A stretch of DNA of 64,000 nucleotides, from the NCBI RefSeq assembly GCF_016735695.1, contig NZ_JAERQD010000007.1, forward strand, positions 124,001 to 188,000. The letters run 5' to 3'. Each line of letters starts with the position of its first letter. Position 1 is the stretch's first letter. The position numbers and the translations under genes were made by a program. The notes below the pieces were generated by a model that was given only the letters and a program-made list of their open reading frames with translations, was not told the origin of the DNA and ran no database searches. The DNA is from Microvirga zambiensis WSM3693 (lineage in GTDB: Bacteria; Pseudomonadota; Alphaproteobacteria; Rhizobiales; Beijerinckiaceae). Shown one piece after another: positions 56,015 through 64,000 of the stretch.

Positions 56015-56227
56015 GCCATTCTCCCCACAGCCACGATAGTTTAAGCTCGGCCGTTTTTCAACTTTAGATAGCCAATATTTCCGATGATTCTGCCCCTGCG
56101 CGAGTTCACATCCAACTCAAACGTCCACCCGCGAAGGCCCACATGACAAAAAGTTCATGCGGCAGTCACCTCCGAGAGAGCAGGATCGGAGCAATCTAAT
56201 CCTATCGTCACAACGGAGGATATCCGC

Positions 56228-56812
56228 ATGAAGACCATCGCCACCATCGCCCTCGTCGCCATGATGGCCGGCACCGGTACCTACGCGCTGGCCCAGCAGA
56301 ATCCCGCGCCGAATGCGCCCGCTGCCTCCCAGGACCAGGGCCAGCAGCAGAACCGCCGTCCCAGCATGAGCCAGGACGATTTCAACCGTCTCGTCGATGC
56401 CCGCATCGCCTCGATCAAGGCGGGCCTCAAGCTCACCCCGGACCAGGAACGCCTCTGGACTCCCGTGGAGACCGCGATCCGCACCTCGGCCGATCAGCGC
56501 TTCTCGCGCTTCGAGCAGCGCCCCACCCGCGAGCAACGCCAGTCCATGGATTTCATGCAGCGCCTCGAGCAGCGCAGCACCAGGATGAATGAGGGCGCTC
56601 AGCGCTCGGCGGCCGTCACGAATGCCCTGCGCCCGCTCTGGAACACCTTCAGCGAAGACCAGAAGCGGATCGCACCGCGCCTGATGCGCGAGGCCTTGAA
56701 CACCGATGGTCCGCGCTGGAACGCCCGCGACGGTCGCCGTGGGCAAGGCCGCGATCATCACCGCATGGGCATGCACCAGGGTGGTCCCCGCGGCCCGGTG
56801 CAGCAGCAGTAA
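56228..56812 (+). CDS. Spy/CpxP family periplasmic protein
   Basis: 194 residues. Signal peptide to about TYALAQQ, Gln/Pro-rich stretch, then helical core with the family motif (LKLTPDQERLW, an LTxxQ) and FSRFEQRPTREQRQSMDF. Members are periplasmic chaperones or stress-response tuners. C-terminus is Arg/His/Gly-rich, more basic than usual. Followed by a strong terminator. Confidence 0.83.
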   Translation: MKTIATIALVAMMAGTGTYALAQQNPAPNAPAASQDQGQQQNRRPSMSQDDFNRLVDARIASIKAGLKLTPDQERLWTPVETAIRTSADQRFSRFEQRPTREQRQSMDFMQRLEQRSTRMNEGAQRSAAVTNALRPLWNTFSEDQKRIAPRLMREALNTDGPRWNARDGRRGQGRDHHRMGMHQGGPRGPVQQQ

Positions 56813-56825
56813 ACCCAAACAGCAA

Positions 56826-56853
56826 AAAGGCCGCCCGATGGGCGGCCTTTTCG
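56826..56853. terminator. Terminator between Spy-like gene and rpsD
   Basis: AAAGGCCGCCC-GAT-GGGCGGCCTTT with A-run before and T-run after, so it serves both convergent genes. Confidence 0.93.
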
Positions 56854-56877
56854 TTTTCCGAGATCGCTATTCGCAGA

Positions 56878-57495
56878 TTAGCGCGAATAGAACTCGATCA
56901 CGAGGTTCGGTTCCATCTGGACCGGGTACGGCACTTCCGACAGGGTCGGGATGCGCGTCACGCGGGCGGTCATCTTGGAGTGATCGACCTCGATGTAGTC
57001 CGGGACGTCGCGCTCGGCGAGCTGGCTCGCCACGACGACGACTTCGAGCTGCTTCGACTTGTCCTTCACCTCGATCACATCGCCGGCCTTCACCTGATAG
57101 CTCGGGATGTTCACGCGGCGGCCGTTGACCTTCACGTGACCGTGGTTGACGAACTGACGGGCAGCGAACGGGGTCGCGACGAACTTCGAGCGGTACACGA
57201 CCGCGTCGAGACGGCGCTCGAGCAGGCCGACCAGGTTCTCACCGGAATCGCCCTTCAGGCGGATCGCCTCCGCGTAGTAGCGGCGGAACTGCTTCTCGGT
57301 GATGTTGGCGTAGTAGCCCTTGAGCTTCTGCTTGGCGCGCAGCTGCGTGCCGAAGTCGGACATCTTGCCCTTGCGTCGCTGGCCGTGCTGGCCGGGGCCG
57401 TATTCGCGGCGGTTCACAGGGCTCTTCGGGCGGCCCCAGATATTCTGACCCATGCGGCGGTCAAGCTTGTGCTTGGCCTGAATGCGCTTCGACAT
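56878..57495 (-). CDS. rpsD: 30S ribosomal protein S4
   Basis: 205 residues. N-terminal [21 protein letters not shown]4 RNA-binding domain ([37 protein letters not shown]) and C-terminal [10 protein letters not shown]. Initiates 30S assembly. A stand-alone rpsD outside the alpha operon is normal for alphaproteobacteria. Confidence 0.98.
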   Translation of the reverse strand: MSKRIQAKHKLDRRMGQNIWGRPKSPVNRREYGPGQHGQRRKGKMSDFGTQLRAKQKLKGYYANITEKQFRRYYAEAIRLKGDSGENLVGLLERRLDAVVYRSKFVATPFAARQFVNHGHVKVNGRRVNIPSYQVKAGDVIEVKDKSKQLEVVVVASQLAERDVPDYIEVDHSKMTARVTRIPTLSEVPYPVQMEPNLVIEFYSR

Positions 57496-57669
57496 CGCTG
57501 TTCCTCTTTGTTGTCGAATTTGCGAGGAACGCGCCCTCCTCTTCCCCTAGGGGACGACAGGCCGACTTAGAGCCGGGCCACGGGAGCGTAAAAAGTTACG
57601 CGGCCCAGGAGGACCGCGCGAACGGGATTGCATTAATCGAGAAGGTTTGCCCTGTCAAGAAAGGCAGGG

Positions 57670-60600
57670 TCATTCGGCGGCCTGGGCGCTCCGATCGGGC
57701 TCGGCCCTGGCCTCCGGATGGCGGCCGGACCACCAGGAGCGGACGGCCAGGGAAAGATTGTCGAGATAGAGATAAACCACCGGTGTCGTAAAGAGGGTCA
57801 AAGCCTGGCTGACGATGAGACCGCCCACGATGGCATAGCCAAGGGGCTGGCGGATCTCGGAACCTGTGCCGTGACCCAGCATCAGAGGGGCGCCGCCCAG
57901 AAGGGCCGCCATGGTCGTCATCATGATCGGGCGGAACCGCAGGATCGCTGCCTTCCGGATGGCATCGTGGGGAGAGAGCTTCTCGTCCCGTTCGGCGCTG
58001 ATGGCGAAGTCCACCATCATGATGCCGTTCTTCTTCACGATGCCGATCAGCAGGATCACTCCGATGAAGGCGATCAGGCTGAAATCGAATCCGAACAGCA
58101 TGAGCGTCGCCATGGCGCCGAGACCGGCGGAGGGCAGCGTCGAGAGGATCGTGATGGGGTGAACATAGCTCTCGTAGAGGATCCCGAGGATCAGGTAGAC
58201 GACGACGAGCGCCGCCAGGATCAGGAGCGGCACCGTCGCGAGCGAGGCCTGAAACGCCTGGGCATTGCCCTGGAACGTGCCGGACAGGGATCCCGGAGGG
58301 TTGAGCGAAGCCACCGCCCGCTCGACGGCTTGCGTCGCCTCGCCCAGCGCGATGCCGGGCGCAAGGTTGAAGCTGACGGTGATCGCGGGGAACTGGCCCT
58401 GGTGGTTGATCGCAAGCGGCGCGATCTTCCGTGTCGTCCAGCTCGCGAAAGTCGAGAGCGGAACCTGCTGCCCCGTGATCGGAGACTTCAGATAGATCCG
58501 GCCCAGCGTTTCCGTATCGCCCTGCAGGTCAGGCAGGACCTCCATGATCACGTTGTAGCTGTTGAGCTGGGTGAAGTACTGGGTGACCTGCCGCTGGCCG
58601 AAAGCGTCGTAGAGCGTGTCGTCGATCTGCTGCGGCGTGAAGCCGAAGCGGGAGGCCTGATCGCGATTGATGGTCAGTGTGAGGGTCGTGCCGCTCACCT
58701 GCTGATCGGTCGCCACATCGCGCAGCTCGGGCAGCGTCCCGAGCTTTTCCAGGACCTTCGGAGCCCAGTCGTTCAGCTCGTCCAGATCGGCGTCCTGAAG
58801 GGTGTACTGGTATTGGGTGCGCGACTGGCGCCCGCCCACATTGATGTCCTGCGAGGCCTGCAGGAAGAGGCGGATGCCCTCGACCTTGTCGATCTGCGGC
58901 CGCAATCGCGCAATGATCTCGGTAGCTGACGAGGTTCGCTCAGAGCGGGCTTTAAGGCTGATATAGATGCGGCCCGTATTCAGCGTCGATGCACCATTCC
59001 CCGCCCCGATCGACATGGCATAGGTCGCGACATCGGGGTCCTTCTCGATGATTTCGCCGAGCAATTGCTGGCGCTGATACATGTCGTTGAACGAGATGTC
59101 CTGGGCCGCCTCCGAGGTGCCGACGAGAAACCCCGTATCCTGCTGCGGAAAGAACCCTTTCGGGATCGCTACGAAGAGGGCAACCGTCGCGGCGAGCGTA
59201 GCGAAAAACACGAGGAGCGTCACGAAGCGGTGGCGCAGGACCGCATCGAGGCCCCGCTCGTAGCCGCGCTCCAGCGACGTGAACGCTGCCTCGAGCCAGA
59301 GATAGAGCCGGCCATGGCGCTCGTTTTGCCCATGCTGCGAGAGCAGCCGCGACGCCATCATGGGCGTCAGCGTCAACGACACGATTGCGGAGACGGCAAT
59401 CGTCATGGCCATGACGATGGAGAATTCGCGGAACAGGCGGCCGACGATGCCGCCCATCAGCAGCAGCGGGATGAAAACGGCGACAAGGGACACGCTGATC
59501 GACAGAATGGTGAAGCCGATCTCGCCTGCGCCCCTGTAGGCGGCGCGCATGGGCGTGTCGCCGTTCTCGACGTGACGGACGATGTTTTCGAGCATGACGA
59601 TCGCATCGTCGACCACGAAGCCGACGGAGATCGTCAACGCCATGAGCGACAGGTTGTCGAGGCTGTAGCCGGCAAGATACATCAGGCCACAGGTACCGAG
59701 GAGCGCCAGCGGAACCGTGACGCTCGGAATGACCGTCGCCCAGAGCCGCCGCAGAAACACGAAGATCACGAACACCACGAGGGCGATGGTGATCAGAAGG
59801 GTGAACTGCACGTCGGCCACGGATGCGCGGATGGTCTGCGTCCTGTCGCTCAGGACGCCGATCTTGATGGCCGGCGGCATCGCCGCTTCGAGCCGGGGCA
59901 GCTGGGCCTTCACCCGGTCGACCGTTTCGATCACGTTGGCGCCGGGCTGCTTGAAGACGATGAGGAAGACCCCACGCTTGCCGTTGGCCCAGGCGGCGAG
60001 TTTCGTGTTCTCGGGGCCGGACACCGCCTGGCCGATATCCCGCACCCGGATGGGAGCGCCATCCGCATAGGCGACGACGACGTCGTTCCATTCCTCCGCC
60101 CGAACCAGCTGGTCGTTGGCATAGATCGTGAAGCTGCGGGTTTGGCCGTCGATCGAGCCCTTGGGTGCATCCACGGTCGAGATGGCGAGCTTGGCGCGCA
60201 CGTCTTCGAGGGACAGGTTCTTGTTCACCAGCTTCGTAGGATCGAGCTGCACCCTGATCGCGGGCTTCTGCTGTCCGCCGATCACCACCTGCGCAACGCC
60301 CGAGATCTGGCTGACCTGTTGCGCGAGCTTGGTATCCGCGTTGTCGCTGACCTCCGTGAGCGGCAAGGTGTCCGAGACCACGGAGATGATCAGGATCGGC
60401 GTGTCGGCGGGATTGACCTTCCTGTAAGTGGGCGGGCTCGGCAGATCCTTCGGCAATTGTCCGCCGGCCGCGTTGATCGCCGACTGGACGTCCTGGGCAG
60501 CCGCATCGATGTTCCGGTCGAGATCGAACTGGATCGTGATCGAGGTCGAGCCGAGCGCGCTCGTGGACGACATCTGGGTCACGCCCGGGATCTGGCCGAA

Positions 60601-60831
60601 CTGCCGTTCGAGCGGCTGCGCGACGGACGAGGCCATGGTCTGCGGGCTGGCGCCCGGCAGCGATGCGGAGACCTGGATCGTCGGAAAGTCGATCTGAGGC
60701 AGCGGCGCGACCGGGATGAACGGATACGCCGCGAGACCGGCAAACAGGATTCCGATCATCAGCAGCGTCGTCGCGACCGGATACCGGATGAACGGTGTCG
60801 AGACGCCGCCGCCTGAGAATGCAGCCCCCAT
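57670..60831 (-). CDS. RND multidrug efflux permease
   Basis: 1053 residues, HAE-1 type inner-membrane RND pump. Proton-relay Asp pair in GFVVDDAIVMLENIVRH (TM4); GIVKKNGIMMVDFA in the TM10 region; two large periplasmic loops follow TM1 and TM7. Closest in style to MdtB/MdtC-like permeases. Start ATG at 60831 lies one base after the adaptor stop, with GGGAGG upstream: coupled translation. No outer-membrane factor gene nearby. Confidence 0.93.
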   Translation of the reverse strand: MGAAFSGGGVSTPFIRYPVATTLLMIGILFAGLAAYPFIPVAPLPQIDFPTIQVSASLPGASPQTMASSVAQPLERQFGQIPGVTQMSSTSALGSTSITIQFDLDRNIDAAAQDVQSAINAAGGQLPKDLPSPPTYRKVNPADTPILIISVVSDTLPLTEVSDNADTKLAQQVSQISGVAQVVIGGQQKPAIRVQLDPTKLVNKNLSLEDVRAKLAISTVDAPKGSIDGQTRSFTIYANDQLVRAEEWNDVVVAYADGAPIRVRDIGQAVSGPENTKLAAWANGKRGVFLIVFKQPGANVIETVDRVKAQLPRLEAAMPPAIKIGVLSDRTQTIRASVADVQFTLLITIALVVFVIFVFLRRLWATVIPSVTVPLALLGTCGLMYLAGYSLDNLSLMALTISVGFVVDDAIVMLENIVRHVENGDTPMRAAYRGAGEIGFTILSISVSLVAVFIPLLLMGGIVGRLFREFSIVMAMTIAVSAIVSLTLTPMMASRLLSQHGQNERHGRLYLWLEAAFTSLERGYERGLDAVLRHRFVTLLVFFATLAATVALFVAIPKGFFPQQDTGFLVGTSEAAQDISFNDMYQRQQLLGEIIEKDPDVATYAMSIGAGNGASTLNTGRIYISLKARSERTSSATEIIARLRPQIDKVEGIRLFLQASQDINVGGRQSRTQYQYTLQDADLDELNDWAPKVLEKLGTLPELRDVATDQQVSGTTLTLTINRDQASRFGFTPQQIDDTLYDAFGQRQVTQYFTQLNSYNVIMEVLPDLQGDTETLGRIYLKSPITGQQVPLSTFASWTTRKIAPLAINHQGQFPAITVSFNLAPGIALGEATQAVERAVASLNPPGSLSGTFQGNAQAFQASLATVPLLILAALVVVYLILGILYESYVHPITILSTLPSAGLGAMATLMLFGFDFSLIAFIGVILLIGIVKKNGIMMVDFAISAERDEKLSPHDAIRKAAILRFRPIMMTTMAALLGGAPLMLGHGTGSEIRQPLGYAIVGGLIVSQALTLFTTPVVYLYLDNLSLAVRSWWSGRHPEARAEPDRSAQAAE

Positions 60832-60832
60832 T

Positions 60833-62023
60833 TCACTTCGCCTCCCTGGCGGCGATGTGTTCCTCGGAAGCGTTCGTGACCTGCACGGATGCACCGGGCT
60901 GGAGGCGGTAATGCCCCGCCGTGACGACCCTTTCACCGATGCTCAGACCGTTCTCGATCACCGCCTTGTCGGCGGTGATCACCCCGACTGTGACGGGACG
61001 CATCTCCACCGTGTTGTCGGGCTTCACGACATAGGCGTAGAGGCCCTGAGGCCCTCTCTGAACGGCCGTGCCCGGCACGGCGATGACATTTTTGAGCGTG
61101 CGCACGAGCAGGCGGGTTTCCACCGACATCCCAGGCCAGAGGCCGTGATCGTTGTTGGTGAATTGCGCCTTCAGGCGCACCGTTCCGGTACCGGTGTCGA
61201 CCTGGTTGTTCACCAGGGTGAGTTCACCCTCGGCCAGAACCTCCTTGCCGTTCGACGACAGCGACCAGACCTTGAGAGGACCCTGGCTCTGGGCCTTCAG
61301 AATGCCGGGAAGCTCCGCTTCGGGAGCCGTGAAGATGACGGCGATGGGCTCGATCTGGGCAATCTGCACGATGCCGTTCGTATCCGTGGCATGGACGATG
61401 TTGCCCTGATCGACCTGACGCAGGCCGGTGCGCCCCGAGAGCGGGGCCTCGATCGTCGTGTAGCTCAGTTGGGTGGTAGCGTTGTCGATTGCGGCCTGAT
61501 CCGCCTGAATTTGAGCTTTCAGGGAATTCACATTCGCCTGCTGGATGTCGAATTGCTGCTTGGACGCAAAATCCTTGGTCAGCAGCTGGCGCGTCCGCTC
61601 AAGATCCGCGTTGGCGCTCACGAGCTGCGCCTCGTCCTGCGCCTTCTTGGCAATGGCCTGATCGAGAGCGGCCTGGAACGGGCGCGGATCGATCTGCAGC
61701 AGCAGGTCGCCCTCCTTGACCATCTGTCCTTCCTGGAACGCGATCTTCTCGATCTGTCCGTCGACACGGGTTCGCACGGTCACGGTGTTCAGGGCCTGCA
61801 CTGAACCGAGCCCCGTCAGGTAGATCGGGATGTCGCTTGCCTCCACCGGCACAGCCTGGACAGGAACGGGTGATGCGACAGGGCGCTGGGCGGCAGCCGT
61901 TTGCGCCGTCTGCGCCTCGCGCCAATGCCAGACCCCCCAGCCTCCCACGGCAAGGGCGAGGAGAAGAAGAGCGGCAATGAGGCCTCGGGACCTGCGCCCT
62001 GAGGTCGGAGTCGGCTCAACCAT
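60833..62023 (-). CDS. RND efflux periplasmic adaptor (MdtA/AcrA-like)
   Basis: 396 residues. One N-terminal membrane helix (LIAALLLLALAVGGWGVW), then lipoyl-like (VDGQIEKIAFQEGQMVKEGD), hairpin and beta-barrel domains. Joins the permease to an outer-membrane channel. ATG at 62023 has GGGAGA upstream; translation from 62095 would use repeat sequence. Its promoter region holds a family B repeat (62042-62123), which may influence expression. Confidence 0.92.
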   Translation of the reverse strand: MVEPTPTSGRRSRGLIAALLLLALAVGGWGVWHWREAQTAQTAAAQRPVASPVPVQAVPVEASDIPIYLTGLGSVQALNTVTVRTRVDGQIEKIAFQEGQMVKEGDLLLQIDPRPFQAALDQAIAKKAQDEAQLVSANADLERTRQLLTKDFASKQQFDIQQANVNSLKAQIQADQAAIDNATTQLSYTTIEAPLSGRTGLRQVDQGNIVHATDTNGIVQIAQIEPIAVIFTAPEAELPGILKAQSQGPLKVWSLSSNGKEVLAEGELTLVNNQVDTGTGTVRLKAQFTNNDHGLWPGMSVETRLLVRTLKNVIAVPGTAVQRGPQGLYAYVVKPDNTVEMRPVTVGVITADKAVIENGLSIGERVVTAGHYRLQPGASVQVTNASEEHIAAREAK

Positions 62024-62041
62024 CGAGCTCTCCCGCGCCTG

Positions 62042-62123
62042 GAGCATGGGACCCGAAAGTGGAAACCACTTTTGGGATCCAATCCGATGCTCCACTCTCT
62101 AAAGAGCGCATCGTTGATGCGCT
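62042..62123. repeat. Palindromic repeat family B, copy 6
   Basis: GAGCATGGGACCCGAAAGTG ... CCACTTTTGGGATCCAATCC ... GAGCGCATCGTTGATGCGCT, just upstream of the RND adaptor gene. Confidence 0.85.
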
Positions 62124-62248
62124 GGACTTGCCCTTTATGTAGGGATCGCGGCCGGGAGAGACAGAGTTGCGCCCTACACGCTTTCGTGCGCGGCTGAATT
62201 CATCGATGTCGGCGGCTCGAACCCGAGCTACGGCGCCGAAGGCAGGAT

Positions 62249-63073
62249 CTAGCGCAACGGCCAGGATTCGACGACCACCTGCGACAGACCCCTCATATGA
62301 AGCGCCGTCCGCAAGGCCGCACTGATCCCCGCCCCATCGGTGAAGAGGGCAATCGCCTCGTCATCGTCGGCCTCGTGGCCGGGAACCGGGTGGCCGATCA
62401 GCTGTGTCACCCGGCGTGCGATGGCGGGAGCGGGATCGATCCAGGTCACGGGCCACGGCGCGATTGCCTGGAAGCGCGGCAGCAGGAGCGGGTAATGGGT
62501 GCAGCTCAGCGCCACCACGTCGGTCCGTCCGCCCGCATCCTCGACGAAACAGGGGCCGAGTTCTTCCAGGAGCTCCTCGTCCGAGACCGGGCTGCCCGCA
62601 AGCTCCGCCTCGGCGAAGCCGGCAAGACGCCGCGAGCCGACGAGGTTGACCTTGCAGCCGGCCGCATAGGTCTCGATCAGGTCGCGGGTATAGTCACGGG
62701 CGACGGTCGCGGGAGTGGCGAGCACCGTGACATATCCCGTCTGCGTCAATTGCGCCGCCGGCTTGATGGCCGGGACCGTCCCGACGAAGGGGATCATCGG
62801 GAAGCGTGCCCGCAGATGCGGCAGCACGAGAGTGGAGGCCGTGTTGCAGGCCACCACCACGATGTCGGGATCGTGGAGCGCGATCAGCCGCTCCATGACG
62901 GTGACGACCCGCTCGGCCAGCACCGTCTCGGCGAGGCGCCCGTAGGGAAAGCCCGCATCGTCCGCCGCGTAGACGTATCGTGCGTCGGGCCGAACCTTCA
63001 GCACCTCGGAAAAGACCGTGAGGCCGCCGAGACCGGAATCGAACACGAGGATTGTGGGGACGGGAGACGGCAT
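62249..63073 (-). CDS. murI: Glutamate racemase
   Basis: 274 residues from the ATG at 63073. Converts L- to D-glutamate for peptidoglycan. Catalytic Cys pair in VACNTASTL and ALSCTHYPLL; N-terminal VFDSGLGGLTV and DDAGFPYG. An ATG at 63118 (15 codons earlier) has a better ribosome site (AAGGG), while a TATAAT sequence lies between the two, so the start is uncertain. A family B repeat is upstream. Confidence 0.92.
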   Translation of the reverse strand: MPSPVPTILVFDSGLGGLTVFSEVLKVRPDARYVYAADDAGFPYGRLAETVLAERVVTVMERLIALHDPDIVVVACNTASTLVLPHLRARFPMIPFVGTVPAIKPAAQLTQTGYVTVLATPATVARDYTRDLIETYAAGCKVNLVGSRRLAGFAEAELAGSPVSDEELLEELGPCFVEDAGGRTDVVALSCTHYPLLLPRFQAIAPWPVTWIDPAPAIARRVTQLIGHPVPGHEADDDEAIALFTDGAGISAALRTALHMRGLSQVVVESWPLR

Positions 63074-63156
63074 GACGGCGGGATTATAGGTAGCCCCCGC
63101 CAGAAGATCGACACGCATGACCAACCCTTACGAACGCAACTTGTTGAGAAAGTCCG

Positions 63157-64000
63157 CTAGAGCATCGGACCCAAAACTGGACTTGCACTTTTGCGATCCA
63201 ATCCGATGCTCTCTTTATGGATGAGCGCATCGTTCGGAGCGGACCCAGAGGGCCGCGTCAGCGAAAACCGGGTCCACTTTTCGCTGACGCGGCCCTCTGG
63301 GTCCGCACGATGCGCTAATCCCTGCTTGGTTTCCGGAGGCGCCATGTTGAGCCTGCGGCGCGGCCCCGGCTCCTGCTTGTTCTCCTGCCCCTCGACCCTC
63401 GGCATCTGCGCCGAGAGGCGCTTGACCGGCCAGCCGTCGCTCCAGGTGCCCATGTCGACGAATTTCGGATCGCGCTGGAGCGCGGTCGCGTCCTTGCCGG
63501 CGAAGGCCGCCTCGGAGGCGATGTCGAAAGTCTTCCAGAAGCCTAGAAAATCGAGGGTATCGGTGCCGTTGTTGCCGAGCGCCTGGGTCAGCAGGATCTG
63601 CGGCCCGGTCAGCGCCATGTCGGCGCTCCAGCGCCATGTGTTGCGCTGCTTCGGATCCCGCGGCGGATCCGGCGGCAGCTTGATGGCGCCGGCGTCATAA
63701 TCAGCCTTCGGCGAGCCGGGAGATGCCAGCGCCGCCGTTAGGGCGGGAAATCCGTGATCGTCGGAGGAGGCCCGCATCAGAAGCTTGCGGCTGCTCGGAA
63801 CGGCGCTTGCCTGCTGCATGATCAGGCGGGCGGCGCGGTCGCTCGGCAGATGGTCGCGGTCGCCGCTCATGGTGATGAGCATGGTCGACGTCGGCACGTT
63901 CGAGAGGTCGCGCAGGAGGATGCCGCGCTCCTTCTCGTTGGAGGCGATGCCGCCCGGCATCAGGCCGAAGACGAGCTTCGGCGCCGGAACCTTGCCGCTC
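63157..64000 (-). CDS. Alpha/beta hydrolase-like protein, 5' part beyond window, C-terminus inside a repeat
   Basis: Reading continues past 64000, so the N-terminus (and the nucleophile) is missing here. The visible part has LVFGLMPGG, TSTMLITMSGDRDHLPS (acid loop) and SSDDHGFPAL (His), consistent with a serine hydrolase. The last ~55 residues (ADPEGRVSEKWTRFSLTRPS and on) are translated from a family B repeat, with the stop at 63157. The ancestral stop was probably earlier. Function unknown. Confidence 0.7.
   Translation of the reverse strand, partial: SGKVPAPKLVFGLMPGGIASNEKERGILLRDLSNVPTSTMLITMSGDRDHLPSDRAARLIMQQASAVPSSRKLLMRASSDDHGFPALTAALASPGSPKADYDAGAIKLPPDPPRDPKQRNTWRWSADMALTGPQILLTQALGNNGTDTLDFLGFWKTFDIASEAAFAGKDATALQRDPKFVDMGTWSDGWPVKRLSAQMPRVEGQENKQEPGPRRRLNMAPPETKQGLAHRADPEGRVSEKWTRFSLTRPSGSAPNDALIHKESIGLDRKSASPVLGPML
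63159..63317. repeat. Palindromic repeat family B, copy 7
   Basis: The fullest copy: CTAGAGCATCGGACCC ... CGATCCAATCCGATGCTC ... then a perfect 29-base stem (63239-63267 with 63278-63306) and CACGATGCGCTAA. The copy overlaps the 3' end of the hydrolase gene on the minus strand. Confidence 0.9.

Noticed and set aside
59065-60816. 583-codon plus-strand open frame opposite the RND permease gene
   Set aside because: Composition is the Arg/Asp/His-rich pattern of an antisense shadow, and the minus-strand RND protein is unmistakable.

Overview
The window looks like ordinary chromosome of a GC-rich alphaproteobacterium of the order Hyphomicrobiales (Rhizobiales). Evidence is an Omp2-type rhizobial porin, an HWE histidine kinase, a NepR-like protein, BTLCP, Usg, DUF3126 and DUF6894-type families, an iscU-like/yidD pair beside folE, and many palindromic intergenic elements. 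Microvirga or another Methylobacteriaceae-like genus is my best guess; the sequence alone does not fix the genus. I see no phage genes, transposase, plasmid genes or CRISPR array.

Layout. 0-10 kb: CBS/BON protein, thrS, yidD with an iscU-like scaffold, folE-hisI, an MFS permease, a patatin-like phospholipase, a second CBS protein and a rhomboid protease. 10-18.5 kb: BTLCP protease, gamma-carbonic anhydrase, DUF3126, cysE, a crotonase, small enzymes, an NmrA/HxlR divergent pair, an NDUFS6-like zinc protein, an FAD monooxygenase and tRNA-Leu(UAA). 18.6-27.8 kb is the least ordinary part: mostly small exported or membrane proteins, including four paralogues of one four-cysteine secreted family and three 44-49-residue membrane proteins. 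Three of these genes share an 18-bp CRP-like palindrome. The same stretch has an RTX protein, a NepR-like protein, a lone receiver domain, a 24-residue membrane peptide and a porin.

27.9-39.4 kb: acyl-CoA/ACP ligase, gpt, a CinA-like protein, sfsA, an FkbM methyltransferase, map, radC, ExoD, Usg, a formyltransferase, the HWE kinase and a flavin reductase, with a candidate small RNA between the last two. 39.7-45.3 kb: a complete branched-chain amino-acid ABC transporter (permeases, ATPases, an extra small membrane protein, binding protein). 45.5-57.5 kb: ACT protein, CcdA, P1 peptidase, dadA, rpe, purB, cfa, an RBBP9-like hydrolase, a DUF2235 membrane protein, a Spy-like protein and rpsD. 57.7-64 kb: an RND efflux pair, murI and a hydrolase cut by the window edge.

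Second theme: at least five families of palindromic intergenic repeats (called A to E here). Several copies are nested in one another, several abut genes so closely that the TAG stop is part of the repeat boundary, and one copy is translated as the C-terminus of the last gene. The best leads for something undescribed are the small secreted/membrane protein cluster with its shared operator, the orphan structured RNA near 38.7-38.8 kb, and the behaviour of the palindromic elements.
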